Part shown: positions 33,076 through 46,890 of the stretch, piece by piece
Position numbering within the stretch: the first letter of the stretch is position 1
How the letters are laid out: every line of letters begins with the position of its first letter
Source: Undaria pinnatifida
Taxonomy: Eukaryota; Sar; Phaeophyceae; Laminariales; Alariaceae
Length of the DNA stretch: 64,000 nt
Direction: 5' to 3'
Assembly (NCBI GenBank): GCA_012845835.1
Contig: JABAKD010000017.1
Coordinates: 2,355,001-2,419,000, forward strand
The notes under the pieces: model-generated
The model's input: the letters and a program-made list of their open reading frames with translations, nothing else
Databases searched by the model: none
What the model was told of the DNA's origin: nothing
Made by a program: the position numbers and the translations under genes

Positions 33076-36000
33076 GATATTTCCCCGGAACCCGAAGGGG
33101 GGGGGGGGGAAACGTGGCACGATTCGCATGAAAAAGGGGACGGAGTGACGCCCATACCAGTACGCGCGTACGAATTTTTCGTGCGTGCATTGTACGTACG
33201 TGCACGCACGGGCGTAAAGGTTGTTCTGCGGTGGTGCTCGGCCCCTGACGCGGTTGTGGTTGCCTCTTTTCTCTCGCTACGCACAGCGTCCAGACCAGTA
33301 ATAGCACCGTTCTGGTGGGATTTTGGTAGTGGGACTTTCATCCGCAGCATCCCCGCCTGTCTGAGCATATATTGGGAACGTGTGCAGGCGGGCTTGCGAC
33401 GGAGAGGGGCGAGAGGGGGGGGCAGGGGGGGGGGGGTGGACGATTAAGACGACCGCGCTAGCTGGCAGGCTGGACAGTGTTCGTAGGGAAGGGAAAGGAG
33501 GGGGGTGGTTCCTTCATTGTTATGGTTTTGTGAGTGTACCACGCTACAGTGTGGTACACCTTGATTTGGTGAGGCGACAAACGATCTGGATGGAAAATAA
33601 TGATTGATGGAAAGAAGAATTAGCTGAAACTGAAGCGAACAAAGAAAGGTTTTGATATGTACCATAACGGTACGAGATAACTCACAACAATGATACTCGT
33701 ACCTGCCAGTAGAGTCTAGGCATGTACCCTTCGGAACAAGGGGGGGAGGGGGGTGCTCCCGGCGAACTCGCAGAGCATAGTCTAGTCTATACTACTCCAC
33801 AAGACAGTACGACTGAACCGACTGGTGAGCTTCGGCAGTGGCATAAACGTGTCCGTCCATATTACTTATTTTACGAGTGGAATAAACACTGAAAACTATA
33901 AAGGCAAGCGAAATCGAGATGTTACACGTAAGCTAGACATTCATTCAGCAAGTTTTGATGACGCCACAGTGAAAACAACAGACGAACGAACGCACCGCAA
34001 CACAATCAAAACGCACCTCGCCAGAGTCTAGTATCTTCGGATTTTTGCTACTAATAAGTCGAGACACAAGAACGAGAGCATCGAGAGGGAGAAGGTGAAT
34101 TCAGTGAGCGAGTACTACTGCAGAAACGATCTCACCTGTCTTCGGCGCCTTCTCTACTACGATGTAGCTGCTGTACGTACGGCGGAAGAAACGTTCGCCA
34201 TCAAGCAGTTTCATCATTTATTTATCTCACCCGCCTTGTTTTCTAGACTAGAATATAGTAGAGAGAGCTCCATGAGACACACAATACACGTCGAAGGTAA
34301 TAAGTGGCGGATATGACGACGAGATAGATGTTTCAACCCAACCACAACAAAAAGCAGAGCAGCAGCAGCTAACTAGCTACTCCCCCTAGCCTGCCTGCGA
34401 GTTACAGCAGCAACTACATCTGCGACTTGATTGAGCTCGTGAGTCTGCACATGAGCTTGTCTTTTCGTTGTTGCAACGAACGGGAAAACAGGAAGCAGAT
34501 TGAAAAACTGATATTAATACGAGTCTAGACTAATCGTACTCACTCGTCGTTGTTGTTACTCATCGCGTACCTCGAACGAAATATTATGGTCAGGAGACAT
34601 GGTCAGGTGGAGACATAGTCTAGACTATGCCGAGCAAGGGGGAACGTGCGCCTCCAAGAAGGGTGTAGGGCCGAGAGTGCCACACTAACCCCCAGTAGTA
34701 TGGCCTCAGCCAAGGCGAATTAAGGCAAACTGGCTCTCTGCCATAGAAGGGTAAAAGCGCTGTCTCCCGACGAAGTCTGTGCTCGTACTCGTACTATCAA
34801 TAGCATCCAGTATGTTTTTTGCAGCCGTTTCACACGAAGCGTAACAACGCCAGCGATTGATTTAATCGCGCCGCGTTTTTTTCCCTCCAAGTCAGCGTCT
34901 CCCCCAGGCCTCCAGCGCCTAGCGCCCAGCGGTCTAACGCGCTCATCAAAAGATCGGAAACTTCGAAGCTGTCCTCGTCTCACCTAGGCTGGGCAAGGCA
35001 TCATGCGTGAGAGCGCTGGCGAGGGTAAGCAAAAGGTTGTTTTGGCAAGTCGTCAGAGACAAAAAGAAACAGATAGATTTTGTAATTTTTTGCCCGGCGG
35101 GTCCAAAACCCTAGCGAATACAAGTAAAAACCCAAGATCTTGACAGTTTCATGGATCCATGGGCGTCATTCTATCGTCTTCGCCCAGCATATATTCGCCA
35201 ACCGCCATAACGCCACCACAAGACACAAAAAACCCTGCGCACGCCGCCCTTCCCGCGGGCAAAGCTATACACCCACCCGCGTTCGAGTCAGTGCTACCCG
35301 CATAGCTTCAACAGGAACAACACCTATCAGTGCGGTCGTGGGGAGTGCGGTAGTGCCAGCTGCGAGTGACGAGATGTCGTGTACAACAACACCCAGCAGC
35401 AGCGGCAGCAGCAGCAGGGGCGTGTGCGCCGTTGCTGTTGTTGCCCCCGCGGATGACGGAAGTGTAGGCTTGTCAGGAGCACCATCAGCGGGAGGACAAG
35501 TGCCACCAGCAGACAAGGAAGAACCAGCAGTAGCACCAGCAGCAGCCCTAGCAAGAGTAGTAGAAAAAGCAGCATCAACAGCAGCAACAGCAGCAACAGC
35601 AGCTTTGGTCCTAATAGCAGCAGCAGAGGTGGTTGTGTTGTTGGAAGCTTGCTCGCAGCAGCAGCAGCAGAAGTCAGCGGTTGGAGTTGTGGAAGTCACG
35701 ACGAAAGGAACTAAGGCCCAGGAGGAACGGAGGGAGAAAGAGGGGCAGGGGGAGGAGGAAGTGGAGAACGGGGAGAGGGAGTTAAAGCCGGTGGAGGAAG
35801 AGGAAAACGAGGACGAGGACGAGGACGAGGAGGACGAGAATGAGGAAGAGGAAGAGGACGAGGACGATAAGGAGGATATCGTTCGGAGCTCTGGAGGTCG
35901 GGGAGGGGCAATGTCTGCCGTGCGATTCGCAGCCTGGACTGCTTTCGCGTTCTTCACGGGAATCGGGTGGGCCACCGACGCGGGGCTCGCCACACCCAGC

Positions 36001-38802
36001 TGCGCCGGGGGTGGGCTCTTGCAGCCTTCCGCAGTGCAACTAGAGGTTAGGGTCAGCGGATCACCGGCACCAGTCACCGCCGAAGCCCCGCAGCAAAGGT
36101 GCGCGCGTGTTTTTGATTTCTTGATTGGGTGCGCGTTCCTTGTTCATGTTTTATCGCAGCAAAAATTGCCGAAATTCACTCACTAAAAATTGCAACATTC
36201 CACGTGCTCACAGCTGACGTTTTTCAAATTTTTGTAAAACAAAAACGACGGATTTCGAAACAACAAATAAATGTGAGAAAGAGTGGAAATTTGGCACACT
36301 TGGTAAAATTTCCAGATCTAGGACAGAACGCCTCTTATTTTGGTACAAACATCCATAATATTTCAAAAATTTGAAAAATAAAAAAGTTGCCTGAACAACT
36401 CCAAAATTTTTCCAAAATAAATAATACTTGATTTCCAAATGAATAATTTCCAAATGAATGCCAGAAAAACTGGAATTTTAAATTTAAATGCCTACCCTGG
36501 TACATAGTACTTTTTTCGTTTTGCAATTTTTCCAATTTTGATAACAATGGCCCTTACACGTATCATTACGGAGTACCTTCTTTATTTGCACAGTTTGAAA
36601 TCAAGAAACACATGGCAAGTATGTACAACAATATACAATTCTGAGCAAGGGGAAAACCTTGCAATTTTACTATATATAGCAGTAGTAGTATCTCGTATTA
36701 TAGTGTCACGAAACACAACGATGCGGCTAGCCTCGGTTAGCTGCTACCTTGCATAGACTACTACCCGTAGCTCGTAGTGTACGAGCATGATATAATATTA
36801 TTGGCGGTAAATCTGGGACCTGGCTCGCGCAGACAGCAGTGCAATATATCATCTGGAGAAATCAAAGCCACTGACTATATTATACTGGATACTGGATTCC
36901 CTGAGCACGCGGCGAAGCCGCGGGCCATATCCCCCCCCCCCATCCCCCCGGCTGATGAGGGGGGTCCGGATCCGGAGGCGTTTGCTTTTTCATGCTCGTT
37001 TCACTTCCCATCGCAATCCAGGAAACCTGTCGGTCTGCATTGATAGCGGGAGACCAAAACTCGATCATCGTGCGTTAGGCCCCGGGCCTCTCCCTCTTTT
37101 CCCCCTCTCTCGTCTGTTCCCTTCTTCGTTTTGTGAGGGGTTTTCGTTGCTTGGGATGGCGTTTTGAGGGGAGCAAGGCTACGGTAGAAGGGTCGCTTTG
37201 GGGACATTTTTTTGGCAGTGGCTCGGGGTCACTCGCGCGAGTGACCTCCTCCCTGTTCTTTTACGTCGTTGAGCTTTCGTGCTGTTGTTGTTGTAAAAAT
37301 TATGCTTCATAAATCCGCTGTAGAATGGTAAGCTACGCTGCGCCAAAACATTCTCCTATCATAACATCATCATAACATGCTCCCTACTATTAATAACACC
37401 GTACCGTAGTCTTAGTCAAGGGTATAATTCGAGAACTACGTTATTGTCAACATGTTTCAACGCAATATTCACATAAGGTGCTCTCGCCCCGTGTAAATAC
37501 TTGTACTGGCACTATGCTGCTACTGGCACTGATATTTTACTGCGCCAGCATCCAGTCGTAGTATTGGATCTTTACCACCTGTATACTTTTACGTCTCAGT
37601 TAAGCAAGCACGATGTTTGACGGTAGTCAGCCTTCTGGACAAGCCATGGCTACAAAAAACGCATTTACTGCCCTTCCCCCCGCCCCCGGGTACGACGCTG
37701 TCGTCCATAGGCAAGAAAGCACGCACAAGGTGCCGAAGTCCTCTTCACATGTGGTTCTTAGTAGAATAGAACGCAGTCCACCCTTCATGCAACTCGCCGA
37801 ACACCTCGCGGTGCTTTGCGCGTGCTGCACGCGACGTCTGCTTGGTCGGTGAAAACCCCGACGTGCTCCGCCCCGGCATTATAGGCATGAGAGGGTCTAC
37901 GGCCATACCCCTACGGCTACACGCATGAAATGAGAACCCCAACCCCTTCGAAAGGCTGCGCCATGTTGACATGTCTTGGTTTCCATCGCCCACAGGGCCC
38001 GTTCAGCATTTCGCCACTCACTGCTCGACGGTTTCGTCTCATTGCGTTCTGTTGGGTTTATTCGTTCCTGTGGGGTAACCTATAAATATTGTACGGTGCA
38101 CAGCTAACCCTGACCCTAACCCCAATCTTTGCCATTTTCAACACTGTCAACATGCGCCGCTATAAGAGCTACCAGGAGTACTATGTGTTATGTTCCCATC
38201 GAGGTGTTACCCCACCGAGCACGGGTACTCGGGTACCCGGGTACCCGTAGCCGAGTACCCGGGTACCCGATTTTTTAGTATAGAAACCCCGGGTATGGAA
38301 AGTTGTCATCCCCGAAACTCGCGTCCCCTGCCATTGCATTGGTTTTGTTTGCAGCGGTTTCAAACTTGAGTCATATTGACAGAGCGTTGGGAAATCTGTC
38401 CTTGGCCTTTCGTCGAGATAAACTCTTGACTGCTGAACAGCTATTTATTGCGTACATCGATGCTCGCTAGTGGGGACCCGTATCTCGTGTTTTGTGCGTG
38501 AGAGAGATGATAATTTTAAAAAGGGTTTCATGAGGACACTGTGCGAAGTACATCTCAGAGGACTTGAATTCGGGGATTATAAGTTAACATCCCCTGAGTG
38601 GTTTCCAGGGAGACATATTGGCGACTCGAGTATTTGGGGCTTCAACACCCGGCGGGTAGGAGCAGTGCTACTCGTATACTCGTGACCGGTATTGGCGCAG
38701 GGCGGGCAATACTTTGGCGCAGGGCGGGCAATACTCAGGAATACCCGGGTAATTGGAGGAACAGCAACACCTCCAATCGCTGTTCACCTCCTTGTTACGA
38801 GC

Positions 38803-38920
38803 GCTACTACAGTGCCACTACTGCTGCTGCTACTGCTACTACTGCTGCTCCTACTACTACTGCTACTTCCACTGCTACTACTGCAGTACCACTAAGTACT
38901 ACTACTACTGCTATTATTGT
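38803..38920 (+). repeat. (CTA/CTG)n trinucleotide array, copy 2
   Basis: Counterpart of 16208-16474, less than half the length. Confidence 0.85.
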
Positions 38921-39403
38921 TGACTAGGCTCTTTGGATGCCCTGGCTCTGCTCAGGGAATTCACACAACGCAGAATTGCTCCGTCTTATTATTATTATTT
39001 TTGCCCTCCGACAATATAGCGTCAGATAGATGCCTTTCCGATGTAAATCGAATATTGCTCCGTTATTGTTTGCTTATGCATGCCACAGTATAACAAGTCA
39101 TCTGGTTGAGCTAACTGTTTTTTGCCTCCCCCGGATGCGTTCTTCTTTTGGCTGACATGTCGGCGTCCCCGATGGAGTACGTAGTGTTACAACATTAGGC
39201 GAATCTCGTCCCTACTATTACTAGCGTCAAGGTCGTGGGTTCAAGTCTCCATGAATGCGTATTCTCGTGCTCGTGGAGTATTTTTCTTGCGCAAAAAAAT
39301 GACGAGCGGAAAGCGCGAGAGCGTGGGTGAGCCAGCAACATTCCAAGGTTGTTTGCACGGTTATCCGTCCGCGTTCGATGCGTTTTGTTTTATTAATCGA
39401 AAA

Positions 39404-39795
39404 TCCTACGGTCCGGTTAGGTGCGGTTTTAAGAAAGAAAGCGGAAATCTTACCGTTCGGCTCGGTGCGGCTTGCAGACATTGTAAATCCTACTGTGTGG
39501 CTCGGTGCTGTGATGCATCCTGCGGTGCGGTTCGGTGCGGTTCGGTGCAGTTTTCAAAAACAGAAAAACCTACGGTGCGGTTCTGTGCGGTGTTTAAAAT
39601 CGAAAATGCTGCGGAGCGGTTCGGTGCGGTTTTCAGAAATCAGGAATATCACGGCGCGGTTCGGTGCGGTTTTCAGACATATCGTAAATCCTACTACGGT
39701 GCGGTTCGATGCTGTGATGCATCCTACGATGCGGTTCGGTGCGGTTCCCCGTTGATTGGTTTTGACGACGGTGCGGTTTTAATCCCCGTAGGTTG
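39404..39795 (+). repeat. GGTGCGGTTCGGTGCGG minisatellite, array 1 copy 2
   Basis: Counterpart of 16868-17225, with one extra doubled GGTTCGGTGCGGTTCGGTGC stretch near 39530. Confidence 0.85.
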
Positions 39796-41884
39796 GGAAA
39801 ACCGCACCAAAACGGTTTTTCTCCACCGTGCACCATACATACTACAAAGAAAAACGTACACAACGCTGTTTCTCATGGTTTTCTCAACAGGATCTTTTTC
39901 TCGGGGCACTAATGAAACCGCTGTTTCTCTACGATGATGCACCGTATGAATAAACCGTACAAATTGGCGCATGTCGCGATATAGGTATACCGTTTTTTGG
40001 CAATGGTATATGTTTTTTTGCTGAATGGGAGGCTCCTTAGCCCCAAATCGTCGGAAAATAAATAAATAATAGGCCATTTTTGTTTTGCATGATTCTCGTT
40101 GTGTACCTAGGCCCCATGGGATGTTTCTTCCGGTAGCGGTTTCGTTTTTCTCCAAATCGGTTTTTGGGGGAGGTCTTAAGCTCCCAAATTGAGGAACCTC
40201 AGAAAAAGAAACGGTGCACCTGTAGGGTAGCACGCGTCAAATACCGTGGTTTCGCACGATCGTACGGTTTCAAACGCTTTTTTCGGGGCACTAGTAATGA
40301 AAGCGGTACTACAGGCAGCGTATGAATAAGCCGAACAAACCCACGGGTTCGTACGATTATCGTGCTAGGTACATATTATTATATTGTTTTTAGTTTCTAC
40401 GCACAGTCCAGAAAACAACAGCAGCAACACACATATACTAAATTAACAGATTCAATAAACAATAAATAAATACAGGCTGGTTCACGTTAAAAGGCCATTT
40501 TTTTTTCAGCCGATAATGCCACTCATATATATATAGCCAAGGGTGAATAGTTGGTGTCATACCAACTCCTATGACCAGTGCAAGAGGGAGAGGGTGACAT
40601 GGCCAGTTCTTTTTCGAACGGCCTCGGGCTGTCTCTACGAGCGAAACTCGTATCGACCATGGCAGGTCTTCAATTTTTTCTATGGTATTGAGGCTTTTTG
40701 CAAGCGCGGACGGGAAAAAAATTGCGCCGCATTTTGCAAAAACGTATTGGAGGTACTCCAAGTCATGTCTGTGGATTTTCAGGCTTGAAAAGTCGAAGAT
40801 CTGGCCTGCCTATGCTCAACATGAATCAGAATCTAGCGAAGAAACTAGATACCGCACACTAAAACCAAGTCATTTGAAGGACATGACGTATCGTACCCAT
40901 TTTTACGCACAAAAGTCCAAATGTCCACGCCGTTCTTGAGAGATAGACCCTGCAATTTTGCACACGTATTCTACATGTCCATCCCGAGGCTTTACCGCCA
41001 TGAGTTTATTTTCTTTTATTTATTTTTTCACAGAAACTTTTTGGTCTGAGGTGGTCCATATTCTCCAAAAGACCTTAACTAACGAAAAATCAGCCAAAGA
41101 AACAACAAAAACGAAAAACCGACGAGAAAGTGAGGTCTCCTTCGCAACGGCACATAGAAGATTTGTGCAAAAGCCACGGTCTGAATCGAAAAAACGGCGT
41201 GGACATTCGCCGGGGAATAAATTTCGGGCTTTTAACTTGAACTTGCCTGTAGATGAACACAAAAAGTAAATTAACAAAAATCGTACGTTGCGCGACGCGT
41301 TCCGTCACAGTAAACCGGCATTAATGTGCATACTTTTTTTTTCAGATTGGGTCATATGTAGAGATGTGGTGCTAAATGTAATGCCGTTAATCGGCGGGGA
41401 GTAATAGCCCTCGCGCCTGTCGATCCCGCCATTCGCTGGAATTTTCTGTTGTCCGTTTCTTTTCCACTGTTCCCTGTTTGTGGTTTTCTGCTTTAGCATT
41501 TTTCCTTAAGCTTCGTAGCCTTGCAGGGTAGAGTTGCGGGAGTGGGTTTTGAAGAGCCGCATCTTTGAGTCATGTTCTAGACCGTGGTTACTGTACGTGA
41601 GCGCTAGCTGCGAAAACGACACTAAATATTTATTTTATTATATTTTTTGCATTTTACCAGTACTAAAAATAATCAAAATATGAAACACCACAAGATCAAC
41701 CAATCTTTTGATAGCAAGAACACTTTTGACACGAAACCGCGCAGAAACCGTCATGAACCGTGCGAAAGCCGTGACCCTATAGCACCGTTCCGCGGGCGGT
41801 GGAACCGCGGATTTTCTACGGTTTCAGATTAACCGATCCGTTAAATAACCGATCTGACGGTTTTCGGCACCGTATCTTGATGTG

Positions 41885-42180
41885 CGCACGATGCGGTGCG
41901 GTTTCGATGACTTTTCTACGGTGCGGTTCGGTGCGTTTTTCAGATGTTGGAAATCCTGCGGTGCGGTTCGGTGCTGTGATACATCTTACCGCACGGTTCG
42001 GTGTGCTTTTTAGAAACCGTATTTGCTAAGGTGCAGTTCGGTGCAGTTTTCAGATACCGTGAACCCTACGGTGCGGTTCGGCTATATATTCATCTCCTAC
42101 GGTGCGGTTCGGTGCGGTTTTCCGAGACTGTAAAACCTACGGTACGGTGCGGTGCGGTTTGCGGTGCGGTTAACCGCACC
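41885..42180 (+). repeat. GGTGCGGTTCGGTGCGG minisatellite, array 2 copy 2
   Basis: Counterpart of 19418-19712, followed by the same fold-back GCGGTTAACCGCACC. Confidence 0.85.
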
Positions 42181-44244
42181 GAACCGATAGGAAAAACCGC
42201 ATCGTAACACACCCTGCAAAATTCGACGATAATCGACAAGCATCAAAAGCTGAAACGTGGGAAATGCGTAACCCTATGTGTGATAAAAATGAAGGCGAGT
42301 CCTGGAGCCCGGGGGGTAGGGACGAAACCTGTGACACCGGCTTGTCCAGACGTTCGCTGGCGGTAATACTTCTTACGAGAAAAAACCCGATGATTGTTGA
42401 GAAAACAAAAAGAAGGTCAAGTGATTCCACGTTCCGCTATCAAAAAGGGGACACCGTTTGGCCAACGGTACGCTACGTGGTAACTTTTGGCACTATTGTT
42501 TTGCAGTGACTCGGGGTCACAGGACAGGCTCCATCCAGCCACTCTTGAGCGGAAGAATACCCCCAGCAGGAAAAAAAAACACATGGAAAACAAAACAAAA
42601 ACAAAGCGGTACACGTATACATCATAGCTGAACATGTCTCCCGTCTTGACCGCGTGAGTATGTGTACCGTGCCGTGCCGCTGTGCAGGAGCTACACCGCC
42701 CCCACGCTGATAAACGTCGATAACGACGGCCTGACTACGGAGACCGAGCCCAGCACGGGGGAAGAGCCCATCACCATGGCAACGGAGGAGGCCGGTGAGG
42801 AAACAAAATGTACCGGCGAGGAGGAGGAGGGGGAGGAGGAGGAGGAGATGATGATGCCGGAGGCGACAACGGAGGACACGGAGGAACGGACCATGGAAGA
42901 CTCGACGATGGAGGAGGAGTTCAGGGTAAGGATTGAGCCTGCCGTGGTCAACACGAAGGATTCATCGCTGGTTGAGCGAGGGCTGGAGGTCACAGTCTCT
43001 CTGATCTCGAAGACTGCGAAATTCGCCAGAGTTCACTCTCTGGCCACCGGCACCATGGCCGACGACAGCAATAGCAGCATCAGCAGCGACACCAATAACA
43101 GCGACAGCAACAGCAACACCAACGATAACACCAACAGCAAGAACCCCGTTGTCCGAGCCTTCAAGTCTTGGACGGCGCAAAACAAGGCCGCCGCCGAGGC
43201 GTTGATTGACGGTGCCTGGGTATAGTCTCAGGTTCTTGTTCATTTGTTTGTTGTTTTGTTTTGACGGTCGTCGTGCGTCGGGGGAGGCGGTCGACACACG
43301 TCCGCCGGGGGGGGCTGGCGGCTGAATGGTCGATAGGGGTGGGGTGTTGACAAGGGGGAGGGGGGGGCGTGATACAGGGAGTCTGTCACATTTCGTTTTG
43401 CCTTGCGGCGGGGGCGTGTGAGAGCACCACACGTACTGTAGCATAGCCCATTTCTTTACCATGCAATTAACATCGCCTGATTTGGGAGTTGGAACGGGGA
43501 TGGGGGGAGCTGTAACCATATCATGCGCATGGCCGTAGTCCTTAGGACTATAGACCCACGAATGCCTATAGTGCCGGGACGTAGCATGTCGGGTTGCCAT
43601 CGACCAGGCAGATGCGGGGGGGAGGGCGGGGGGGGGAGGCTGCACGGAAGCTCGCGCGGGTCTGATTTTGTTTTTAGCCCTTCGCGCAGTGCGGAAACGA
43701 TAAGCTCGTCGTGTTTCGGAAAGGAAAACGAAGCTATATTTGGGCAGTGAGAGGATAGGTGAGAGCGCCAGGGGGAGCTACGCGCATTTTGGGCATTATA
43801 TATATATGTTTGTTTTTTGCCATCGCGCAAGGCCAAAGCGCAAGAATAGAGTACAGGGTTTCCTATAGACAACGGAGAAAAGCGCCACGGAAGAACTACG
43901 TGTGTGCTACTTTGGTGGTGCTTGACTCCTGGACGAGGCGGATTTTGTTTATACGGTCCGGGACTGTCAGGTGCGGCGGCAGTGGAGAGGAGGGAAACTC
44001 ATTTCATGCATAGCTCCATAGTCTTGAGACCATGGGGACCCTCGCATTCCTAGTGTGCCCGGACGGAGCACGTCGCGTTTTCACCGACCATGCACACAGA
44101 CATCGCGTGTACCAAGCGCGAAGCACCGTGACGTGTTTTGGCAAGTCGCATGAAGGGTTGGCCGGATCCTACTACGAACCACTTGTTAGGCGGTTTTACG
44201 CACCTTGTGCGGGTGCTTTCTTGAATATGGATGGTAGCTTCGAA

Positions 44245-45005
44245 TGAATGTACTTGTTTTTCTGGTGCATGGTCAATTCCAGAGACAGCAATGGAGAGGG
44301 GACGATGGGGGGCCGGACTATTGTTTTTCTCTGCGAGGGCTTTGTTGGGGTAGACCAAAGACATGCGTCACTCGCAGGGTCTGCTTTACAACAAACAGCC
44401 ATATCAGCGCGGTGGCGTGTTTGTTGATGCGGCGATAGAGGGGATGGGGGGGTTGGGTGGACTCGCTGTCTTTGACAAGGTTTGTTCGTTGTAGCTGACA
44501 AGTAGTACACAGCAATTTTAATCAACTAGGTACTGTTTGGTTTTACAGCAAGCATCCCTATCGGGGCGGTTTTGTGTTCGTCGGTGTAGCAATGGAGGAG
44601 ACCGGGGGGGGGGGGGGGGCGAGGTGGTATTTTTTTGCGAGAATTTACAGTATGTTGTTGTGGTTGGCAACCGCACGCATTATATGGTGTTACCCGTACG
44701 CGCGGTGTTTCTTTACAGCAACCAGCCACATCAAAGCCATGGCGTGTTTGTCGGTGTGGCGGTGGAGAGGATAGGCGGGAGGGGTGCTGGTTGATTTCTT
44801 TTCGAGGGTTGGTCTTGTTGTGGTTGACAAGCAGTACATGGATATCCCCGTGCTGAATATGATACCCAGCAAATATACATATCGGGACGATGCCGTGCTT
44901 TTCGGTGCGGCAGTAGGCGGAGGTTAGGGATAGAGGGGTCTTTCTTGTGGTTTTCTTTGCGAGGGCTTGTTTTGTTGTGGTCGACAACCAGTACACAGCA
45001 TAGTC
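44245..45005 (+). repeat. ~120-170-bp tandem repeats after gene B, copy 2
   Basis: Counterpart of 21905-22670, nearly identical, with a longer G run (about 44606-44619). Confidence 0.65.
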
Positions 45006-45510
45006 GGGCATAGAACCGCCGGCACGCTATGGCAATACTGGGATGGGATCAATGGCGAAGGTCAAGGCCTTCCGGGCCTTTGACCTGCTGAGCGAGTGAA
45101 AACATGTAAATTTAAATTACATGTAATTTATACCAGGTATATTTTTGATAATATAATCTTAATATTTGATTTGATTCATTATTTTGTAATATGACTTCAA
45201 AAACATCAGCTGTGGGTTCGACATATATTCAGAGTCGATACTCATCTTTGCAATCTGAGTGATACACCGGCCGCTCGTGTTTACAGGTGTATAGTCCTTT
45301 GAATGCATATGACTCCTATGGATGTCGTCAGGAGGTGAACATCAACGCACAAAAAATGAATAACAATGGTAGCTACTACACGTGTAATAGTATTGGCTGG
45401 CCGCCAATATAATGAATGTGCGGCTTGATATTTAACGTCGATCACTTACAAACACCCCAAAATTATTAAACTACACTATTGGAAACCAACAAAGGGAAAA
45501 CATGTGGACG

Positions 45511-45865
45511 CCAAATATGTCGTTTGACGGTCTAGTTTCGTCCCGTCTCTTTAGACGTGATATGTTGGTTGTAGTATGGAGCGGTCATTTGTCCCGCCAA
45601 GGCCTATTTAGATGTGATATGTTGGTTGTAGTATGGAGCGGTCATTTGTCCCGTCAAGGCCTCTTTAGACGAAATATGCTGGTGGTAGTATGGAGCGGTC
45701 CTTTGTCCTGTCAAGGCCTTTTTAGACGTAATATACTGGTTTTAGTATGGAGCGGTCCTTTGTCCCGTCAAGGCCTCTTTAGACGTAATATATTGGTCGT
45801 AGTATAGAGCGATCCTTGACGGTCGTCCATCAAAAGTCTGGAGTGCCGTCAACCGACATCCTTGG
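45511..45865. mobile_element. 355-bp TIR element with internal 60-bp repeats, copy 2
   Basis: Counterpart of 23149-23505. The right TIR (45846-45865) is unchanged; the left TIR (45511-45530) has one extra mismatch (CGTTTGACGG). The internal 60-bp units differ from copy 1 mainly at scattered positions. Confidence 0.7.
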
Positions 45866-46263
45866 TGGATGTGGTCTAACTCCATTTCGCACCTGTTCTC
45901 GGATATACATCGATCTGCGCCACCTGCTGGTTTTGAGCTTGGTCCACCCTTCTCTCTCGTCTTCGTTTTCTTCTTCGCCGAAGTCGAGTACAAAACTATT
46001 TTACGCTACTAGGTGATCGATCGATCGATCGTCGTACATACGGTCACGTGGAGATCATACCGACTGGGCTACAGTAGGCGACCGAGCTACACAAAACCTA
46101 CTGATCTACAGTAGTCTACTGATCTCCAATGCCACTGACCGGGTTAAAGGGGTACGTTGAACCACACCAACCAGTCTAGCCGTAAATATCAGGGTTGTTC
46201 ACGGTTCAGGTCAAACCTCGCGGATCAGGGAAAATCTTGCGGGTCAAAGGTTGCAGGTTGCGA

Positions 46264-46890
46264 TAGGTCGGGTCGGGTCGAGTCGGGTCGGGTCGGGTCG
46301 GGTCGGGTAGGGTCCGGTCCGGTCGGGCCGGGTCGGGTCGGGTCGGGCCGGGTCGGGTCGGGTCGGGTCGGGTCGGGTCGGGTCGGGTCGGGTCGGGTCG
46401 GGTCGGGTCGGGTCGGGTCGGGTCGGGTCGGGTCGGGTCGGGTCGGGTCGGGTCGGGTCGGGTCGGGTCGGGTCGGGTCGGGTCGGGTCGGGTCGGGTCG
46501 GGTCGGGTCGGGTCGGGTCGGGTCGGGTCGGGTCGGGTCGGGTCGGGTCGGGTCGGGTCGGGTCGGGTCGGGTCGGGTCGGGTCGGGTCGGGGTCGGGTC
46601 GGGTCGGGTCGGTCGGGTCGGGTCGGGTCGGTCGGGTCGGGTCGGGTCGGGTCGGGTCGGGGTCGGGTCGGTCGGGTCGGGTCGGGTCGGGTCGGATCGG
46701 AGCGGGTCAGGTCGGGTCGGGTCGGGTCGGGTCGGGTCGGGTCGGGTCGGGTCGGGTCGGGTCGGGTCGGGTCGGGTCGGGTCGGGTCGGGTCGGGTCGG
46801 GTCGGGTCGGGTCGGGTCGGGTCGGGTCGGGTCGGGTCGGGTCGGGTCGGGTCGGGTCGGGTCGGGTCGGGTCGGGTCGGGTCGGTCGAG
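46264..46890 (+). repeat. (GGGTC)n pentanucleotide array 1
   Basis: About 120 near-perfect GGGTC units in duplication copy 2, where copy 1 has only a dozen degenerate units (23905-23955). Scattered 4-bp and 6-bp slips mark internal rearrangement. Every stretch fits a G-quadruplex pattern with 2-nt loops. ORFs of GRVGS or DPTRP repeats are artefacts. Confidence 0.95.

Larger units (their letters stand above)
34100..43225 (+). pseudogene. Gene B copy 2: paralogue with decayed 5' end
   Basis: Counterpart of 11508-20870. The first exon region (34100-34208) has TTC where copy 1 has ATG, a one-base insertion before the CLRRLLYYD segment, and CAG|TTTCAT in place of the CAG|GTTCAT donor. The second exon (34402-34438) is 37 nt instead of 36, shifting the frame into TGA. 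In contrast the large exon (frame open from 35140 to the donor at 36098) and the last exon (42688-43225, exactly 538 nt as in copy 1) remain open with phase 2 preserved. The last 27 residues are identical to copy 1, with about 13 replacements elsewhere in the last exon. Either the gene is dying from the 5' end, or the 3' exons belong to a separate gene still in use. Confidence 0.5.
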
